From the NCBI GenBank assembly GCA_937897985.1, contig CALCBD010000026.1:34158-98157 (forward strand): 64,000 nucleotides of DNA. Direction: 5' to 3'. This document shows, piece after piece, positions 18,319 to 27,743 of this stretch. The notes beneath the pieces were generated by a model, which saw only the letters and a list, made by a program, of their open reading frames with translations, was not told the DNA's origin and made no database searches. The number at the start of each line of letters is the position of its first letter. Within the stretch, counting starts at the first letter, position 1. The translations under genes were made by a program, and so were the position numbers. The stretch is from an uncultured Paludibacter sp. Lineage in GTDB: Bacteria; Bacteroidota; Bacteroidia; Bacteroidales; Paludibacteraceae.

Positions 18319-19751
18319 TGATTAAACATTTTATAATTACATTATCAATCTTATCTTCCCTAAGCACTTTTGCAACTGTTATCACTGTTAACGGAAAAAT
18401 CACTTGTCAGGGAAAAGCTATTTCAGCAGTACAAATAACTGATGGGAACTCAATAGTATTGTCGGATAAAAAAGGAGAATACCAATTACAAACATCTCCT
18501 GAAAATGAATATGTATATTATTCATTGCCATCCGGTTACGAATCGCCCATTGTGAACGGCACTCCGGTCTTCTATAATAAAATCAATCCAATACAAAAAA
18601 AACAAACGATAAATTTCGTATTGAACAAGGTAGATAAATCGCAAATTAATCATGCATTTATACTTTGGGCCGATCCACAAGTGCTCGAAATGGAGGAATT
18701 TCCCCAATTAGAAGAAGTGGTGAAAGATGTGAATAAAACTATTGCCGAATTTCCTACCGACATGTATATTCATGCTATCAGTGCCGGCGACAATGTATTT
18801 GACAGGCTAAATCTGTACGATAAATACAAAGAAGTGATTTCGACGATTAAGGTACCATTTTATCAGGTTATTGGTAATCACGATATGGATTATAATAACC
18901 GGTCGAACGAGTTGTCTGATAAATCATATAAAGTTGCTTTCGGTCCCTCGCATTATTCGTTTAACGTAGGAAAGATTCATTATGTCGTATTGAAAGATGT
19001 GTTTTATTATGGTTATTCTTACCGCTATATAGGATATATTGATGAAAATCAGTTAAAATGGTTAGAACAGGATTTATATTCGATTAAACCGGGAAGTACA
19101 GTTATACTAACGCTCCACATCCCTACTGTTTTTGGCGAAGCCGAAAAAGCGGGAAATTTTGCATCCGAAATGTCAAATTCACTGCTAAACCGTCAGGCAC
19201 TATACAGGATACTGTCTCCTTTCAATACTCATATTCTTGCCGGACACAGCCATACACAATGGTTTACTCAGGTTGGAGTAAAAATTTCAGAACATGTACA
19301 TGCTGCAGCAAGTGGTGCATGGTGGCAGGGTGAAGTCTGCCCTGATGGCTCGCCCAAAAGTTATACTGTTTACGAGGTACGAGGTGATAGTTTAACATGG
19401 TATTTTAAAGGCGTAAATACAGGCAAAACTGAGCAATTTAAACTCTATAAAGTGGGTGAAGATAACAAATATCCCGACTGTTTTATAGCAAATGTATATA
19501 ATTACGATCCTGAGTGGAAAGTAATCTGGTACGAAAATAATATTTCAAAAGGTGAAATGACACGTTATTGGGGAAAGGATCCACACGCAGCTGAATTATA
19601 TCAACCCGGAAAAAACAAAAAACATAACTGGTTGAGTGCAAGTGAGACACATCATCTTTTCAGAGCTGTGCCTGAAAAAAAAGATGCACTTATCACCGTT
19701 GAAGTCACAGACAGATTTGGTAATGTCTTCAGGAAAGATTTAAATCATTGA
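18315..19751 (+). CDS. Secreted calcineurin-like metallophosphoesterase
   Basis: This is a 478-residue exported phosphoesterase with three parts: an N-terminal beta domain (about 22-103, with the carboxypeptidase-regulatory-like pattern TVNGKITCQGKAISAVQITD), a metallophosphatase core (about 110-340) and a C-terminal beta domain (about 345-478). Metal-binding motifs are D120 in WADPQ (the usual DxH here reads DPQ), GDN at 158-160, GNHD at 187-190, and LAGHSHT near 300. A signal peptide is present (about 1-20). This three-domain form is known in Bacteroidetes, but its substrate is not. Its presence among glycosidases and esterases suggests that the target glycan or glycolipid carries phosphate; this is inference. 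Confidence 0.85.
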   Translation: MMIKHFIITLSILSSLSTFATVITVNGKITCQGKAISAVQITDGNSIVLSDKKGEYQLQTSPENEYVYYSLPSGYESPIVNGTPVFYNKINPIQKKQTINFVLNKVDKSQINHAFILWADPQVLEMEEFPQLEEVVKDVNKTIAEFPTDMYIHAISAGDNVFDRLNLYDKYKEVISTIKVPFYQVIGNHDMDYNNRSNELSDKSYKVAFGPSHYSFNVGKIHYVVLKDVFYYGYSYRYIGYIDENQLKWLEQDLYSIKPGSTVILTLHIPTVFGEAEKAGNFASEMSNSLLNRQALYRILSPFNTHILAGHSHTQWFTQVGVKISEHVHAAASGAWWQGEVCPDGSPKSYTVYEVRGDSLTWYFKGVNTGKTEQFKLYKVGEDNKYPDCFIANVYNYDPEWKVIWYENNISKGEMTRYWGKDPHAAELYQPGKNKKHNWLSASETHHLFRAVPEKKDALITVEVTDRFGNVFRKDLNH

Positions 19752-19844
19752 GTTGAAGAAAAGTACGGAAATTTCAACAGAAAAAGAATGTTTACTTCTT
19801 CGTCATTACTTTGCTATTCATAAATAAAATAATTTATCATTCTC

Positions 19845-20621
19845 ATGAAATTCAGAACTTTATATCTATTATTATCATTAATTATAAGTATTAATCTTTC
19901 TTCCCAATCCAGAAAAAATTATAAATTAGTCTGGATGGATAATTTTAATGGTAATACAATCGACACCACATACTGGACACACGAAGTGGCAAAACCCGGT
20001 TGGGTAAATAATGAAAAACAACGATATACCAATGCCGAAAATGCAAAGGTTGAAAATGGAAATTTAGTTTTAACTGCACGTTACGAAAATAACGAATTTA
20101 CATCAGCCAGGTTAATTACGCGATATAAAAAGATTTTTACCTATGGAATTATCGACATAAAAGCAAAATTACCCGCAGGCAATGGCACATGGCCGGCACT
20201 TTGGATGTTGGGAAATAATGTAAAACAGGTTGGGTGGCCTATGTGCGGAGAAATTGATATAATGGAACATGTTGGCAGAAACCCGGGTGTGATTCATTCT
20301 TCAATTCATAATAAATCCGGATATGGTGCAACACCATATACAGGGAAAATAACAATCAAAAAACCTAATGACAAATATCATATTTATTCTATAGAATGGA
20401 CAGTTGATTACATTACATTTTTTGTTGATGGACGAAAAGTTTACCATTATCAACCTGAATCAAAAACGCCCGAAAACTGGCCTTTTGACAAACCGGCTTA
20501 CTTAATTTTCAATATTGCAATTGGAGGAACCTGGGGAGGCGAAGTCGATAAAAATATTTTTCCTGCAGTCATGAAAATTGATTGGGTAAAAGTCTATCAA
20601 AAAAATATGATTAAGTTATAA
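19845..20621 (+). CDS. Secreted GH16 glycoside hydrolase (beta-glucanase type)
   Basis: This is a 258-residue exported endo-acting glycosidase of family GH16. The catalytic motif ExDxxE is GEIDIMEHVG, with nucleophile E136 and acid/base E141. Other family features are WMDNFNG near residue 30, GTWPALWML at 114-122 and the C-terminal AIGGTWGGEVD. These resemble laminarinase-type beta-1,3-glucanases, though GH16 also covers agarases, carrageenases and lichenases, so the exact bond is uncertain. A signal peptide covers about residues 1-21. It is the last gene of the PUL, about 93 bp after the phosphoesterase, and ends before a strong bidirectional terminator. Confidence 0.9.
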   Translation: MKFRTLYLLLSLIISINLSSQSRKNYKLVWMDNFNGNTIDTTYWTHEVAKPGWVNNEKQRYTNAENAKVENGNLVLTARYENNEFTSARLITRYKKIFTYGIIDIKAKLPAGNGTWPALWMLGNNVKQVGWPMCGEIDIMEHVGRNPGVIHSSIHNKSGYGATPYTGKITIKKPNDKYHIYSIEWTVDYITFFVDGRKVYHYQPESKTPENWPFDKPAYLIFNIAIGGTWGGEVDKNIFPAVMKIDWVKVYQKNMIKL

Positions 20622-20667
20622 ACATTCAACTTTTTGATTTATGGCTTTTTAATTAATAATCCTGCTA

Positions 20668-20712
20668 AAAAAAGCGATTATAAAAGAAATTCACTTTTAT
20701 AATCGCTTTTTT
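20668..20712. terminator. Bidirectional terminator between GH16 and the S46 peptidase
   Basis: A perfect 19-bp stem (20668-20686 with 20694-20712), loop of 7 nt. The A-run on the left and the T-run on the right give a U-tract for both strands, serving the two convergent genes. Confidence 0.9.
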
Positions 20713-20731
20713 GTTTGAATCAGATAGTTTT

Positions 20732-22855
20732 TTAATGAATTGTCAATTCATCAATCAATCGTTTGGCACCTCCTACTTTATCCATTATAAACAAAACATA
20801 ACGGATATCCACATTGATAGTTCGTTGCAAATCAGGCTCGAATACAATATCACCACTCATAGCTTCCCAGTTTCCGTCGAAAGCGAGACCTAACAGCTCT
20901 CCTTTTGCATTAAAAATCGGACTTCCTGAATTACCGCCGGTTATGTCATTGTTGCTCAGAAAAGCCACATGCATTTCGCCTGTTTTCTGATCGACATAAG
21001 CTCCGTAATTATTTTCGAGAATTGCAGTTTTAAGTTTGGCTGGTACATCAAATTCATAATCGCCCGGTTTTTCCTTTTGCAATATACCCTTTGTGGTAGT
21101 ATAGTATTTATATTCAACGGCATCTGCCGGTTGGTACCCTCCTACTTTACCATAAGTCAATCGCATAGTGAAATTAGCATCCGGATAGACTGACCTGCCT
21201 TTTTCAGCAGCCTGTTCGATGATACCTTCCATATAAAGTCGTTCTGCATCGGTAATTCTTATATTTTCAGTTTTATAACCTGAAGATTCAATATTTTTGA
21301 TTGTCCTGTTAATATCTTCTGCAAATATCAGAGCCGGATCATTTATGAAATCCACTTTCTTATTTTCATACGCTTTCTTGAACTTGTCAGCAGTAGTGAA
21401 TGCCGATTTTGAATATACATATTTTGCATATTTCGTAAAATCACCTTTGAATTTTTTAAGGATTGTAGTATATATTTCGGGCAGTGCATCGGCATCTACA
21501 GCATTTTTGTAACTTTCGAGCATCACTGCAAAAGTAGCCTCATCAACCACAGGATAATAATCTTTGTATTGTTTATCCACCTCTGTCATCATCGAATCTG
21601 CAGGCATGCCCTTCTTATCGAGCAGTTTAATACGCGAAGCGATTCGTGGCAGTTCAACTCCGGTGAATAATGATTCGCGTAAATATGAAATGGATTTACT
21701 GTATGGAAAAATTCTCGTGTAGGCATCCTGTAATTCACCCAGAACATTTCCATATTTCTGTTTTCTGGTATCTGACTTATTCACCCATTGTGTAAATTCA
21801 TTTTCTTCCGTCTTTTTACGTTCAATAATTCCCAGTTTTGCAATCGCATTGTTCATCCCGATACTGTTTTTCCAGTAATTCGAACTGCTTGCAAATTTGC
21901 TTGAATAGGCGATATTGATGGCTTCATCGGCTTTCATAAATTTCATCCATACATCCTGTTTCGCTCCGCGAACATCTATACGCGACTGATTGGCACATTT
22001 CATTCTGTTGTCAACTCCCCACGATGATAAATAACGTGTGGTAGTTCCCGGATTTCCAATAATCATCGTATAATCACCCGGCTGGTAACCTTTGTTTGAA
22101 ATAGTAACAAACCGTTTTGAAGTCAGAGGAATATTGTCCTTTGAGTAAGCGGCAGGTTTCCCATCCTTGTCGGCATAAACCCTGAAAACTGAAAAATCAC
22201 CGGTATGTCGCGGCCACATCCAGTTATCAGTATCGGCACCGAATTTACCTATGGATTTTGGCGGTGCATAAGCAAACCTGACATCGGTATATTCTTCAAA
22301 AACAAACACATAAAACTGATTTCCACCGTAAAAAGATTTGACCTGTATAATGTATTTGTTATCTTTCTGAGCTTCTTTTTTTATAACCGACAGAATTGAG
22401 TCCTGTTTTTCTCTTCGTTCATTACCCTTCAAATCTTCGGAAAGTTGCGAAATCACCCGTTCGGTGACATCGGTAATACTTACTAAAAATTTAACGGTTA
22501 AACCTGGTGTTGGTATTTCATCTTCCAGTGTGGTAGCTGTAAAACCGTTTTTCAGATAATTATGCTCAACGGTACTGTGTTGCTGAATGGAACTAAAACC
22601 ACAATGATGATTGGTAAATACAAGACCCTGCCCTGAAACAACCACACCTGTACAACCATTTCCGAAAACAATGACTGCATCCTTCAAACTCACGTTTTTA
22701 TCACTGTAAATCTCTTCGGCAGTCAGTGTACATCCCATACCGTTCATTTGGTGGATATTTAATTTTTCAATCAACGGGAGCATCCACATCCCCTCATCGG
22801 CTTTCAATCCCGTGAAAATAATCGCTGAAAGCAAAAGAATATAAAGTCTTTTCAT
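20732..22855 (-). CDS. S46-family dipeptidyl-peptidase (DPP7-like)
   Basis: This is a 707-residue periplasmic serine peptidase that removes dipeptides from peptide N-termini. The trypsin-like site is visible: TNHHCG at 81-86 with the catalytic histidine, and GGNSGSP with Ser643. Specificity in this family depends on the residue after FD in the segment downstream of the serine: here it is FDGNWEAMSGD with Gly661, as in DPP7 (hydrophobic preference), where DPP11 (Asp/Glu preference) has Arg. A signal peptide covers residues 1-19. It stands alone. The family is common in asaccharolytic and mixed-feeding Bacteroidales. Confidence 0.93.
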   Translation of the reverse strand: MKRLYILLLSAIIFTGLKADEGMWMLPLIEKLNIHQMNGMGCTLTAEEIYSDKNVSLKDAVIVFGNGCTGVVVSGQGLVFTNHHCGFSSIQQHSTVEHNYLKNGFTATTLEDEIPTPGLTVKFLVSITDVTERVISQLSEDLKGNERREKQDSILSVIKKEAQKDNKYIIQVKSFYGGNQFYVFVFEEYTDVRFAYAPPKSIGKFGADTDNWMWPRHTGDFSVFRVYADKDGKPAAYSKDNIPLTSKRFVTISNKGYQPGDYTMIIGNPGTTTRYLSSWGVDNRMKCANQSRIDVRGAKQDVWMKFMKADEAINIAYSSKFASSSNYWKNSIGMNNAIAKLGIIERKKTEENEFTQWVNKSDTRKQKYGNVLGELQDAYTRIFPYSKSISYLRESLFTGVELPRIASRIKLLDKKGMPADSMMTEVDKQYKDYYPVVDEATFAVMLESYKNAVDADALPEIYTTILKKFKGDFTKYAKYVYSKSAFTTADKFKKAYENKKVDFINDPALIFAEDINRTIKNIESSGYKTENIRITDAERLYMEGIIEQAAEKGRSVYPDANFTMRLTYGKVGGYQPADAVEYKYYTTTKGILQKEKPGDYEFDVPAKLKTAILENNYGAYVDQKTGEMHVAFLSNNDITGGNSGSPIFNAKGELLGLAFDGNWEAMSGDIVFEPDLQRTINVDIRYVLFIMDKVGGAKRLIDELTIH

Positions 22856-23312
22856 AAATAATTTTTTTAACGACGTTGAAACGTCAGTACATTTTTAAAA
22901 TTTTATTTCACAAAGTTACAGAATTAATCAGTAATTACATAGTTTGTTATTGCAATTTAAAAAAATCAGTGTTCAAAGCCGCTACAACAGCAATAATAAT
23001 TGAACTATTTGAGCATCAGAGAAATTTAATATGTTAAAAAAATATAAGTAATTCCAATTCCTGAATTATCGGTTTACGAAATTGATTAATTTTAGCAACT
23101 TTAAAAAATTAAAAAAAAATATCAATTTAAATTGAAACCGATATTTTTTTGTACTAATTATAAACAATTCTTTAAATTGTGTTGTTTAGTATCAAAAAAG
23201 AGTAAAAAAATAAATTTAAAAAACAGACAGGCACTTATTAATCCTTCAAAAAAACATTAAATTTCCATTAAAAACAAAAAATCAGTTTAATAACACTTTT
23301 AGAAAAAAAATC
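22856..23312. other. AT-rich divergent intergenic region
   Basis: 457 bp between the divergent S46 peptidase and lipoprotein genes. It holds CAAAGTTA at 22911-22918 (TAACTTTG on the minus strand, a -7 element 56 bp before the peptidase) and an AT-only dyad: 11-bp arms at 23113-23123 and 23140-23150 around the 14-bp palindrome TCAATTTAAATTGA at 23122-23135. No reading frame or RNA gene is apparent. Confidence 0.45.
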
Positions 23313-25073
23313 ATGAAGAATTTCAAAAAAACCATGCTTTATTTTGCTGTGATCATTCCGGCAATCTTTTTTTCAAGATGTACGCTGACCGAAGACATAT
23401 CTTCACTCAAAAAATCGGTTGATAGTTTGCAAATCATTGTTGGGACTCCAAAGTTCAACACCAATATTCACATTGAATTTGTCGACGCAAAAACCGGTCA
23501 GTTCATTAAGAGCAGTGATGTTAACGTAGTTGTAAGCGGTAAAGATGCTTCATCAATTTACAACAATATCGGACAAAAAAAATCGGGTTACACTTCAAAA
23601 ATGGGTTTTGTGGACCTTATTGTCGATCCTCACAAAGTAGATTCAGTAGCGATCAAAACCACACCTGTTGAGTTTGCTGTTTCAGCCAGCGTTAATGGTT
23701 ATTTAAGCGCAACTCAAAAAATTACTGTCGATAAAGCTACAAGACAGATTATACGTATCAAATTGATTAAAATGGATGCAGCACCCGAAGGAGTAAGCGT
23801 GGCTGTCAATAATAATTTTACCACTACCGGAGTAAATGGTAAAACACTGAACTCTTCGACTCAGACTTTGAATGCAGGTAAACAAACAGTGGTTATTCCT
23901 AAAGATGTTATATTAAAAGATGCTACCGGAGCTCCTGTTACCGGTACATTGAAATCAGAAATTGTATTTTTTGACCCCACCTCGGCAGCTGCTCAGAATG
24001 CCATTCCGGGGACATTGAGCGTTGACGCAACAATGTCAAACGGAAATGCCCAGAATATTAAATTTATTTCAGCAGGGATGTTTAATGTTAAACTTACCGC
24101 CGGCGACAAAGCAGTGAAAAGTTTTGATAACGGCGGAATAACAATCAAAACAGTTCTTCCTCCGTCATTTATCAATCCGAAAACCGGAGTTGCTGTAAAA
24201 GAAAATGATGTAATTGAAATGTGGAGTATGGAAGAAGGTTCCGGAAAATGGATATTTGAAAAAATGGATACAGTACGAAAGGTAAATGGTGAACTGGTAT
24301 TGGAAGAAACCGTAAAACATCTTAGTAGTTGGAACTGGGATTATTGGATTCCATCATGCGATAACGGACCTAAATTTGTGTTTAAGGGCAGTTTGACTTC
24401 AAATAATTTAGCAGCCAATGTTAATGCTAAATATAAAGACTATGGTTATGATGAAAGTGATAACAGACAAATTATTGTTAGTACCACAGGTGATAACAGC
24501 TATTTACAAATACTACGGCCAGCACAATCTGCAGCTACTTTTACATTTACGAATTCAGCCGGTAATAATTCAACCGGAAAGGAATTGGTTTTCACTCCAT
24601 CGAGTGTCGACGTAACAAATATGTGTGAAGGGAAAACTTATGAAATTCAGGTTTCTGAGAAAAAATATGTTGAATCTGTAAACGTTAATGTCGAACTATC
24701 AGCTACATCTGCGTCGAATAAAAATCTGGTCTTAATGCCCAATACATGGGTGTATTATTTCAATACTTCCGGAACAACTATTACTGATTTAAGTACTTCG
24801 CAAATGACCAATGGAAAATCAACATTTTCATTAGCTCTGGATCAGGAATATTATATCGGTGCATTGTTTGGTTCGAGCTGGGGAATGGGAACAATAAAAG
24901 TACAAAACGAAGGTACTTCAAGTTATCGTTTGACCTTCACACCGATGATCGATTTCAGTACAGCACAAACCGGCACACCGATATCCTATGTATTGCCAAA
25001 AGACGCCACAAAATCAGTTACTGTAAAATATGCAGGAGTTCTATCCGATGAAATATTTAACTCATTAAAATAA
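23313..25073 (+). CDS. Predicted outer-membrane lipoprotein of unknown function
   Basis: I do not recognise this 586-residue protein. It starts with a lipoprotein signal peptide (lipobox FSRC, Cys23), then a short heptad-like segment (EDISSLKKSVDSLQIIV) that could be a trimerising or dimerising coil. An Ig-like or regulatory-type beta region follows (about 45-150), then a segment like those ahead of ZU5-type domains (KQTVVIPKDVILKDATGAPV, about 190-340), and a beta-rich C-terminal half with many Ser, Thr and Asn. It is followed after 10 bp by an outer-membrane barrel protein, so both probably act together at the cell surface. Confidence 0.75.
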   Translation: MKNFKKTMLYFAVIIPAIFFSRCTLTEDISSLKKSVDSLQIIVGTPKFNTNIHIEFVDAKTGQFIKSSDVNVVVSGKDASSIYNNIGQKKSGYTSKMGFVDLIVDPHKVDSVAIKTTPVEFAVSASVNGYLSATQKITVDKATRQIIRIKLIKMDAAPEGVSVAVNNNFTTTGVNGKTLNSSTQTLNAGKQTVVIPKDVILKDATGAPVTGTLKSEIVFFDPTSAAAQNAIPGTLSVDATMSNGNAQNIKFISAGMFNVKLTAGDKAVKSFDNGGITIKTVLPPSFINPKTGVAVKENDVIEMWSMEEGSGKWIFEKMDTVRKVNGELVLEETVKHLSSWNWDYWIPSCDNGPKFVFKGSLTSNNLAANVNAKYKDYGYDESDNRQIIVSTTGDNSYLQILRPAQSAATFTFTNSAGNNSTGKELVFTPSSVDVTNMCEGKTYEIQVSEKKYVESVNVNVELSATSASNKNLVLMPNTWVYYFNTSGTTITDLSTSQMTNGKSTFSLALDQEYYIGALFGSSWGMGTIKVQNEGTSSYRLTFTPMIDFSTAQTGTPISYVLPKDATKSVTVKYAGVLSDEIFNSLK

Positions 25074-25083
25074 AATCACTTGT

Positions 25084-25809
25084 ATGAAAAAAATTATATT
25101 TACATTCGCCCTTTCGGTTATTACTCTTGTTTCGATGGCACAGGCCAATGAGAGCCTTGATACAACTCCCGGTAAAAAAATTCGTTTGGATGCCGCAATT
25201 GGTGTCGGAGCTTCGACCAATGGTCTCGGAGCCAACATTGTAGCTTCGGTTAATAACATTGTGGCACTCAGGCTTGGGTATGAGACTCTCGATAAATCAT
25301 TCCCCGATGCAATGACCATTAGTCAGTCTGACTATACTTTCAATGTTAGCCCTTCCTTAAAAAACGGAGGTTTCTCCGCAATACTCGACTGGTACATTCG
25401 TCGTTCGTTTTACATCTCAGCCGGTATGGTAATGAGCAATCTGAACCTAACGGCCAATATTAAATCGGCTAAAGCAATTAAAATCGGTGATATAGAATAC
25501 AGCCCCGACGAAATGGGCGAAATGACTTTGGCTATACAGCCTCAAAACAAGATTTCACCTTATTTCGGTATCGGATTCGGCAGAAATATCGGACGAAGTA
25601 AAAATTTAGCAATGAGTTTCGAACTTGGTGCTTACGATATGGGTGCGTATGTATTGAATGTGAGCGGTACCAAATTATTTGAAGCCAATGGCGATCCTGC
25701 TTCCCAAACATCAATTGCCAATCTTAACGAAACCCTCAAAGGATTGAGCTGGAGTGGTATCTACCCGGTGATTAAAATCGGAATTTCATATAAAATATGG
25801 AAAAACTGA
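25084..25809 (+). CDS. Small outer-membrane beta-barrel protein
   Basis: This is a 241-residue exported protein with a signal peptide (1-20, ending in SMAQA). The mature part alternates polar and hydrophobic residues in a way typical of an 8-strand barrel, begins IRLDAAIGVGASTNGLGANIVASV in pieces, includes KISPYFGIGFGRNIG, and ends in YPVIKIGISYKIWKN. It resembles porin- or OmpW/OmpA-barrel-type proteins annotated generically in Bacteroidetes; no specific function can be assigned. It lies 10 bp after the lipoprotein gene and before a strong terminator. Confidence 0.75.
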   Translation: MKKIIFTFALSVITLVSMAQANESLDTTPGKKIRLDAAIGVGASTNGLGANIVASVNNIVALRLGYETLDKSFPDAMTISQSDYTFNVSPSLKNGGFSAILDWYIRRSFYISAGMVMSNLNLTANIKSAKAIKIGDIEYSPDEMGEMTLAIQPQNKISPYFGIGFGRNIGRSKNLAMSFELGAYDMGAYVLNVSGTKLFEANGDPASQTSIANLNETLKGLSWSGIYPVIKIGISYKIWKN

Positions 25810-25831
25810 TTTTTCAGATGAAATAAAACTG

Positions 25832-25875
25832 AAAACCTCTGCAAAACTTCAGATGTATTTGCAGAGGTTTTTTTA
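25832..25875. terminator. Bidirectional terminator between the barrel protein and rimM
   Basis: AAAACCTCTGCAAA at 25832-25845 pairs with its complement at 25858-25871 (14 bp), followed by TTTTATAA on the plus strand and TTTTCAGTTTTA on the minus strand side. It serves two convergent genes. Confidence 0.88.
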
Positions 25876-25897
25876 TAAAAATCGACTGAAAACAAAG

Positions 25898-26416
25898 TTA
25901 CAAATCAAGTAATCCTTCAGGCAATTGTACAGTTATAATTTTTGATTCGTGGTCGATGTGTTCAATAAAGTCTTCGCTAACAGGGATTAACAGGGTATTC
26001 TTTCCCCGTCCGATTACAAAAAGTGTATTTTCAGTACTCTGATCAACCTCAGTTATACAGCCAAGTTTACCTTTCTCTGCATCCTCAATTGTAAAGCCAA
26101 CAAAGTAATCCGGTTCAATTCCGGTTTCTTCTATCTTGTCGAGATATTTTTTTTCAACAAAAATATCGTGTCCTGAAAGGGTTCGTGCTTCTGCTTCGGA
26201 GTTTATCCCATCAAATCTGATTAAGCCTGTAGAGTCGGTTTTGAACCTGTATTCCTCAATGAAAAAAGGGACAAGAATACCGTCAATTTCAAAAATCAGA
26301 TAGTCTAAATCCTCCGTATCAAATACGTCCGATTTAAAATTAAATGACATTTCACCATTCAATCCGTGAGGTCTGACAATTTGCCCGATTGGAAATACAT
26401 CATTTTTTAAAATCAT
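25898..26416 (-). CDS. rimM: Ribosome maturation factor RimM
   Basis: RimM helps mature the 30S head by binding ribosomal protein S19. The 172-residue length is normal. The N-terminal domain carries the family start IGQIVRPHGLNGEM, and the C-terminal PRC-barrel domain includes DYFVGFTIEDAEKGKLGCI and TLLIPVSEDFIEHIDHESK. In many bacteria rimM sits beside rpsP and trmD, but here neither is present, as is common in Bacteroidetes. Confidence 0.95.
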   Translation of the reverse strand: MILKNDVFPIGQIVRPHGLNGEMSFNFKSDVFDTEDLDYLIFEIDGILVPFFIEEYRFKTDSTGLIRFDGINSEAEARTLSGHDIFVEKKYLDKIEETGIEPDYFVGFTIEDAEKGKLGCITEVDQSTENTLFVIGRGKNTLLIPVSEDFIEHIDHESKIITVQLPEGLLDL

Positions 26417-26548
26417 ATAAAAGGTTTTAATCTTCAGATTTGATGAAGAATTTTGATGAAAGAAGAAACACTGTTAAGAGAAACAGCTCTTTACACTAAT
26501 AAAAATCAAAAAAATACTTACTCACAATTCATTAATAATCAACACTTT

Positions 26549-26758
26549 TTAATCCTCAATTCTGTATTCGAGTATATCAGCTGGCTGACAATCGAGCACT
26601 TTACAAATTGCTTCGAGTGTACTGAATCGAATGGCTTTTGCCTTCCCGGTTTTTAAAATGGATAAGTTTGCCGGTGTTATGTCCACTTTTTCCGACAACT
26701 CGTTGAGAGACACCTTCCTACGAGCCATCATTACATCTAAATTCACTATGATCGGCAT
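26549..26758 (-). CDS. Small XRE-family HTH regulator (YozG type)
   Basis: This is a 69-residue DNA-binding protein made of one Cro/C1-type helix-turn-helix. The HTH covers about residues 18-37 (LNELSEKVDITPANLSILKT), followed by ATLEAICKVLDCQPADILEY-like sequence that is typical of the YozG/HTH_26 subgroup. The gene lies 30 bp downstream of a DUF2975 membrane protein on the same strand. This pair is widespread in Firmicutes and Bacteroidetes, and the membrane partner is presumed to modulate the regulator or to be its target. Confidence 0.88.
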   Translation of the reverse strand: MPIIVNLDVMMARRKVSLNELSEKVDITPANLSILKTGKAKAIRFSTLEAICKVLDCQPADILEYRIED

Positions 26759-26788
26759 AATTAATATTTTTTGAGATTCTTCTGTTCT

Positions 26789-27445
26789 TTAAATTGTCAG
26801 GTCTTGCTCTTCTTTAATTTCAATTGCAATCCTTAATACTTCATTCATAATCAATATAACTACTGCCATTATTAGAGCATCGAAGTCGATGACCTTGGCA
26901 TAAGAAAAAGTATAATGAGTCAAATCGACCATGTACTGTGCAGAAACAACATTAATCAATTGTATCAGCGAGCCTAATATAGCCATCATCAGCAGGATTA
27001 TTCCTATTCTGTTGATCCGTTTAAGATTGATCCGGTCAAACACTTCTGAATGTTGCAACGAACGAAGGATTTTTACTACTAAAAACGGAATCCAGACACC
27101 AAGAACAAGTGAAACTAAAATCAGGATTCCGTATAAAACCTGAAGCACTTCCCACCAAATCGGTTTTTCAGGAAGTGAATGAACCAGAACCGAAACATTA
27201 TTCAACCTTAACAAGGCCTGTTCTCCGGTTTTTTTATTAAGCTCATTTGCTTCCATATAACTCGCATCTTTTGCAATGATGTCCATCAGCAGAAATTCGT
27301 CGGTACTTTTCTTATTATCTCCTTCGTATTTTGCAACTGCAAAACCATATTTAACTCCTTCAACGAACGGAAGGACAGCACCCTGATACAAACTACCAAA
27401 AAAAATGATTAATAAAATCAAACATAGTGTTTTAATACGTTTCAT
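26789..27445 (-). CDS. DUF2975 membrane protein
   Basis: This is a 218-residue integral membrane protein with an N-terminal signal-like helix (7-27), a soluble extracellular region (about 30-95), and three more membrane helices (about 105-128, 147-168 and 182-204), the last four elements matching the DUF2975 layout (VKILRSLQHSEVFDRINLKRI between helices). DUF2975 proteins occur almost always next to a YozG-type HTH protein, as here. Function is unknown; a membrane-linked regulatory role has been presumed for the family. Confidence 0.8.
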   Translation of the reverse strand: MKRIKTLCLILLIIFFGSLYQGAVLPFVEGVKYGFAVAKYEGDNKKSTDEFLLMDIIAKDASYMEANELNKKTGEQALLRLNNVSVLVHSLPEKPIWWEVLQVLYGILILVSLVLGVWIPFLVVKILRSLQHSEVFDRINLKRINRIGIILLMMAILGSLIQLINVVSAQYMVDLTHYTFSYAKVIDFDALIMAVVILIMNEVLRIAIEIKEEQDLTI

Positions 27446-27475
27446 TTGTTACAAATTTTAAAATACTCAATATTT

Positions 27476-27743
27476 AAATTCATACAATTCAGTACATGAC
27501 AAGAAACAGAACGCTGATTTGTTCGAACCTAAATGATTGACGCTGATAATTATATATTTAATACTGATTAGATTCGGATTTAAATCCCACCAACGGGATA
27601 AGATTTTGTTACCATCCTGTAATCATATCGGTTTACCGGTATTGAAATCCGTTTTTAAATCCGTCTGATCAGTGTAAATCTGTGTTCTGATTTGCTTTAT
27701 TTCTTATGTACATGAATATTTGTCATGTACTAAATTCATACAA
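27476..27743. mobile_element. MITE-like element with terminal inverted and flanking direct repeats
   Basis: TTCAGTACATGACAA at 27488-27502 is the inverted match (14 of 15) of 27720-27734. The perfect 12-bp direct repeat AAATTCATACAA flanks the element at 27476-27487 and 27732-27743, overlapping the right terminal repeat by three bases. The interior holds GGATTTAAATCC (27576-27587), a perfect palindrome, and a second inner inverted match (CAGAAC...GATTT). No open frame is present. This is the pattern of a non-autonomous transposable element with a target duplication, about 240 bp long. Confidence 0.6.

Noticed and set aside
20732..22855. S46 peptidase as DPP11
   Set aside because: The specificity residue is Gly in FDGNWE, where DPP11 has Arg, so DPP7-like is preferred.
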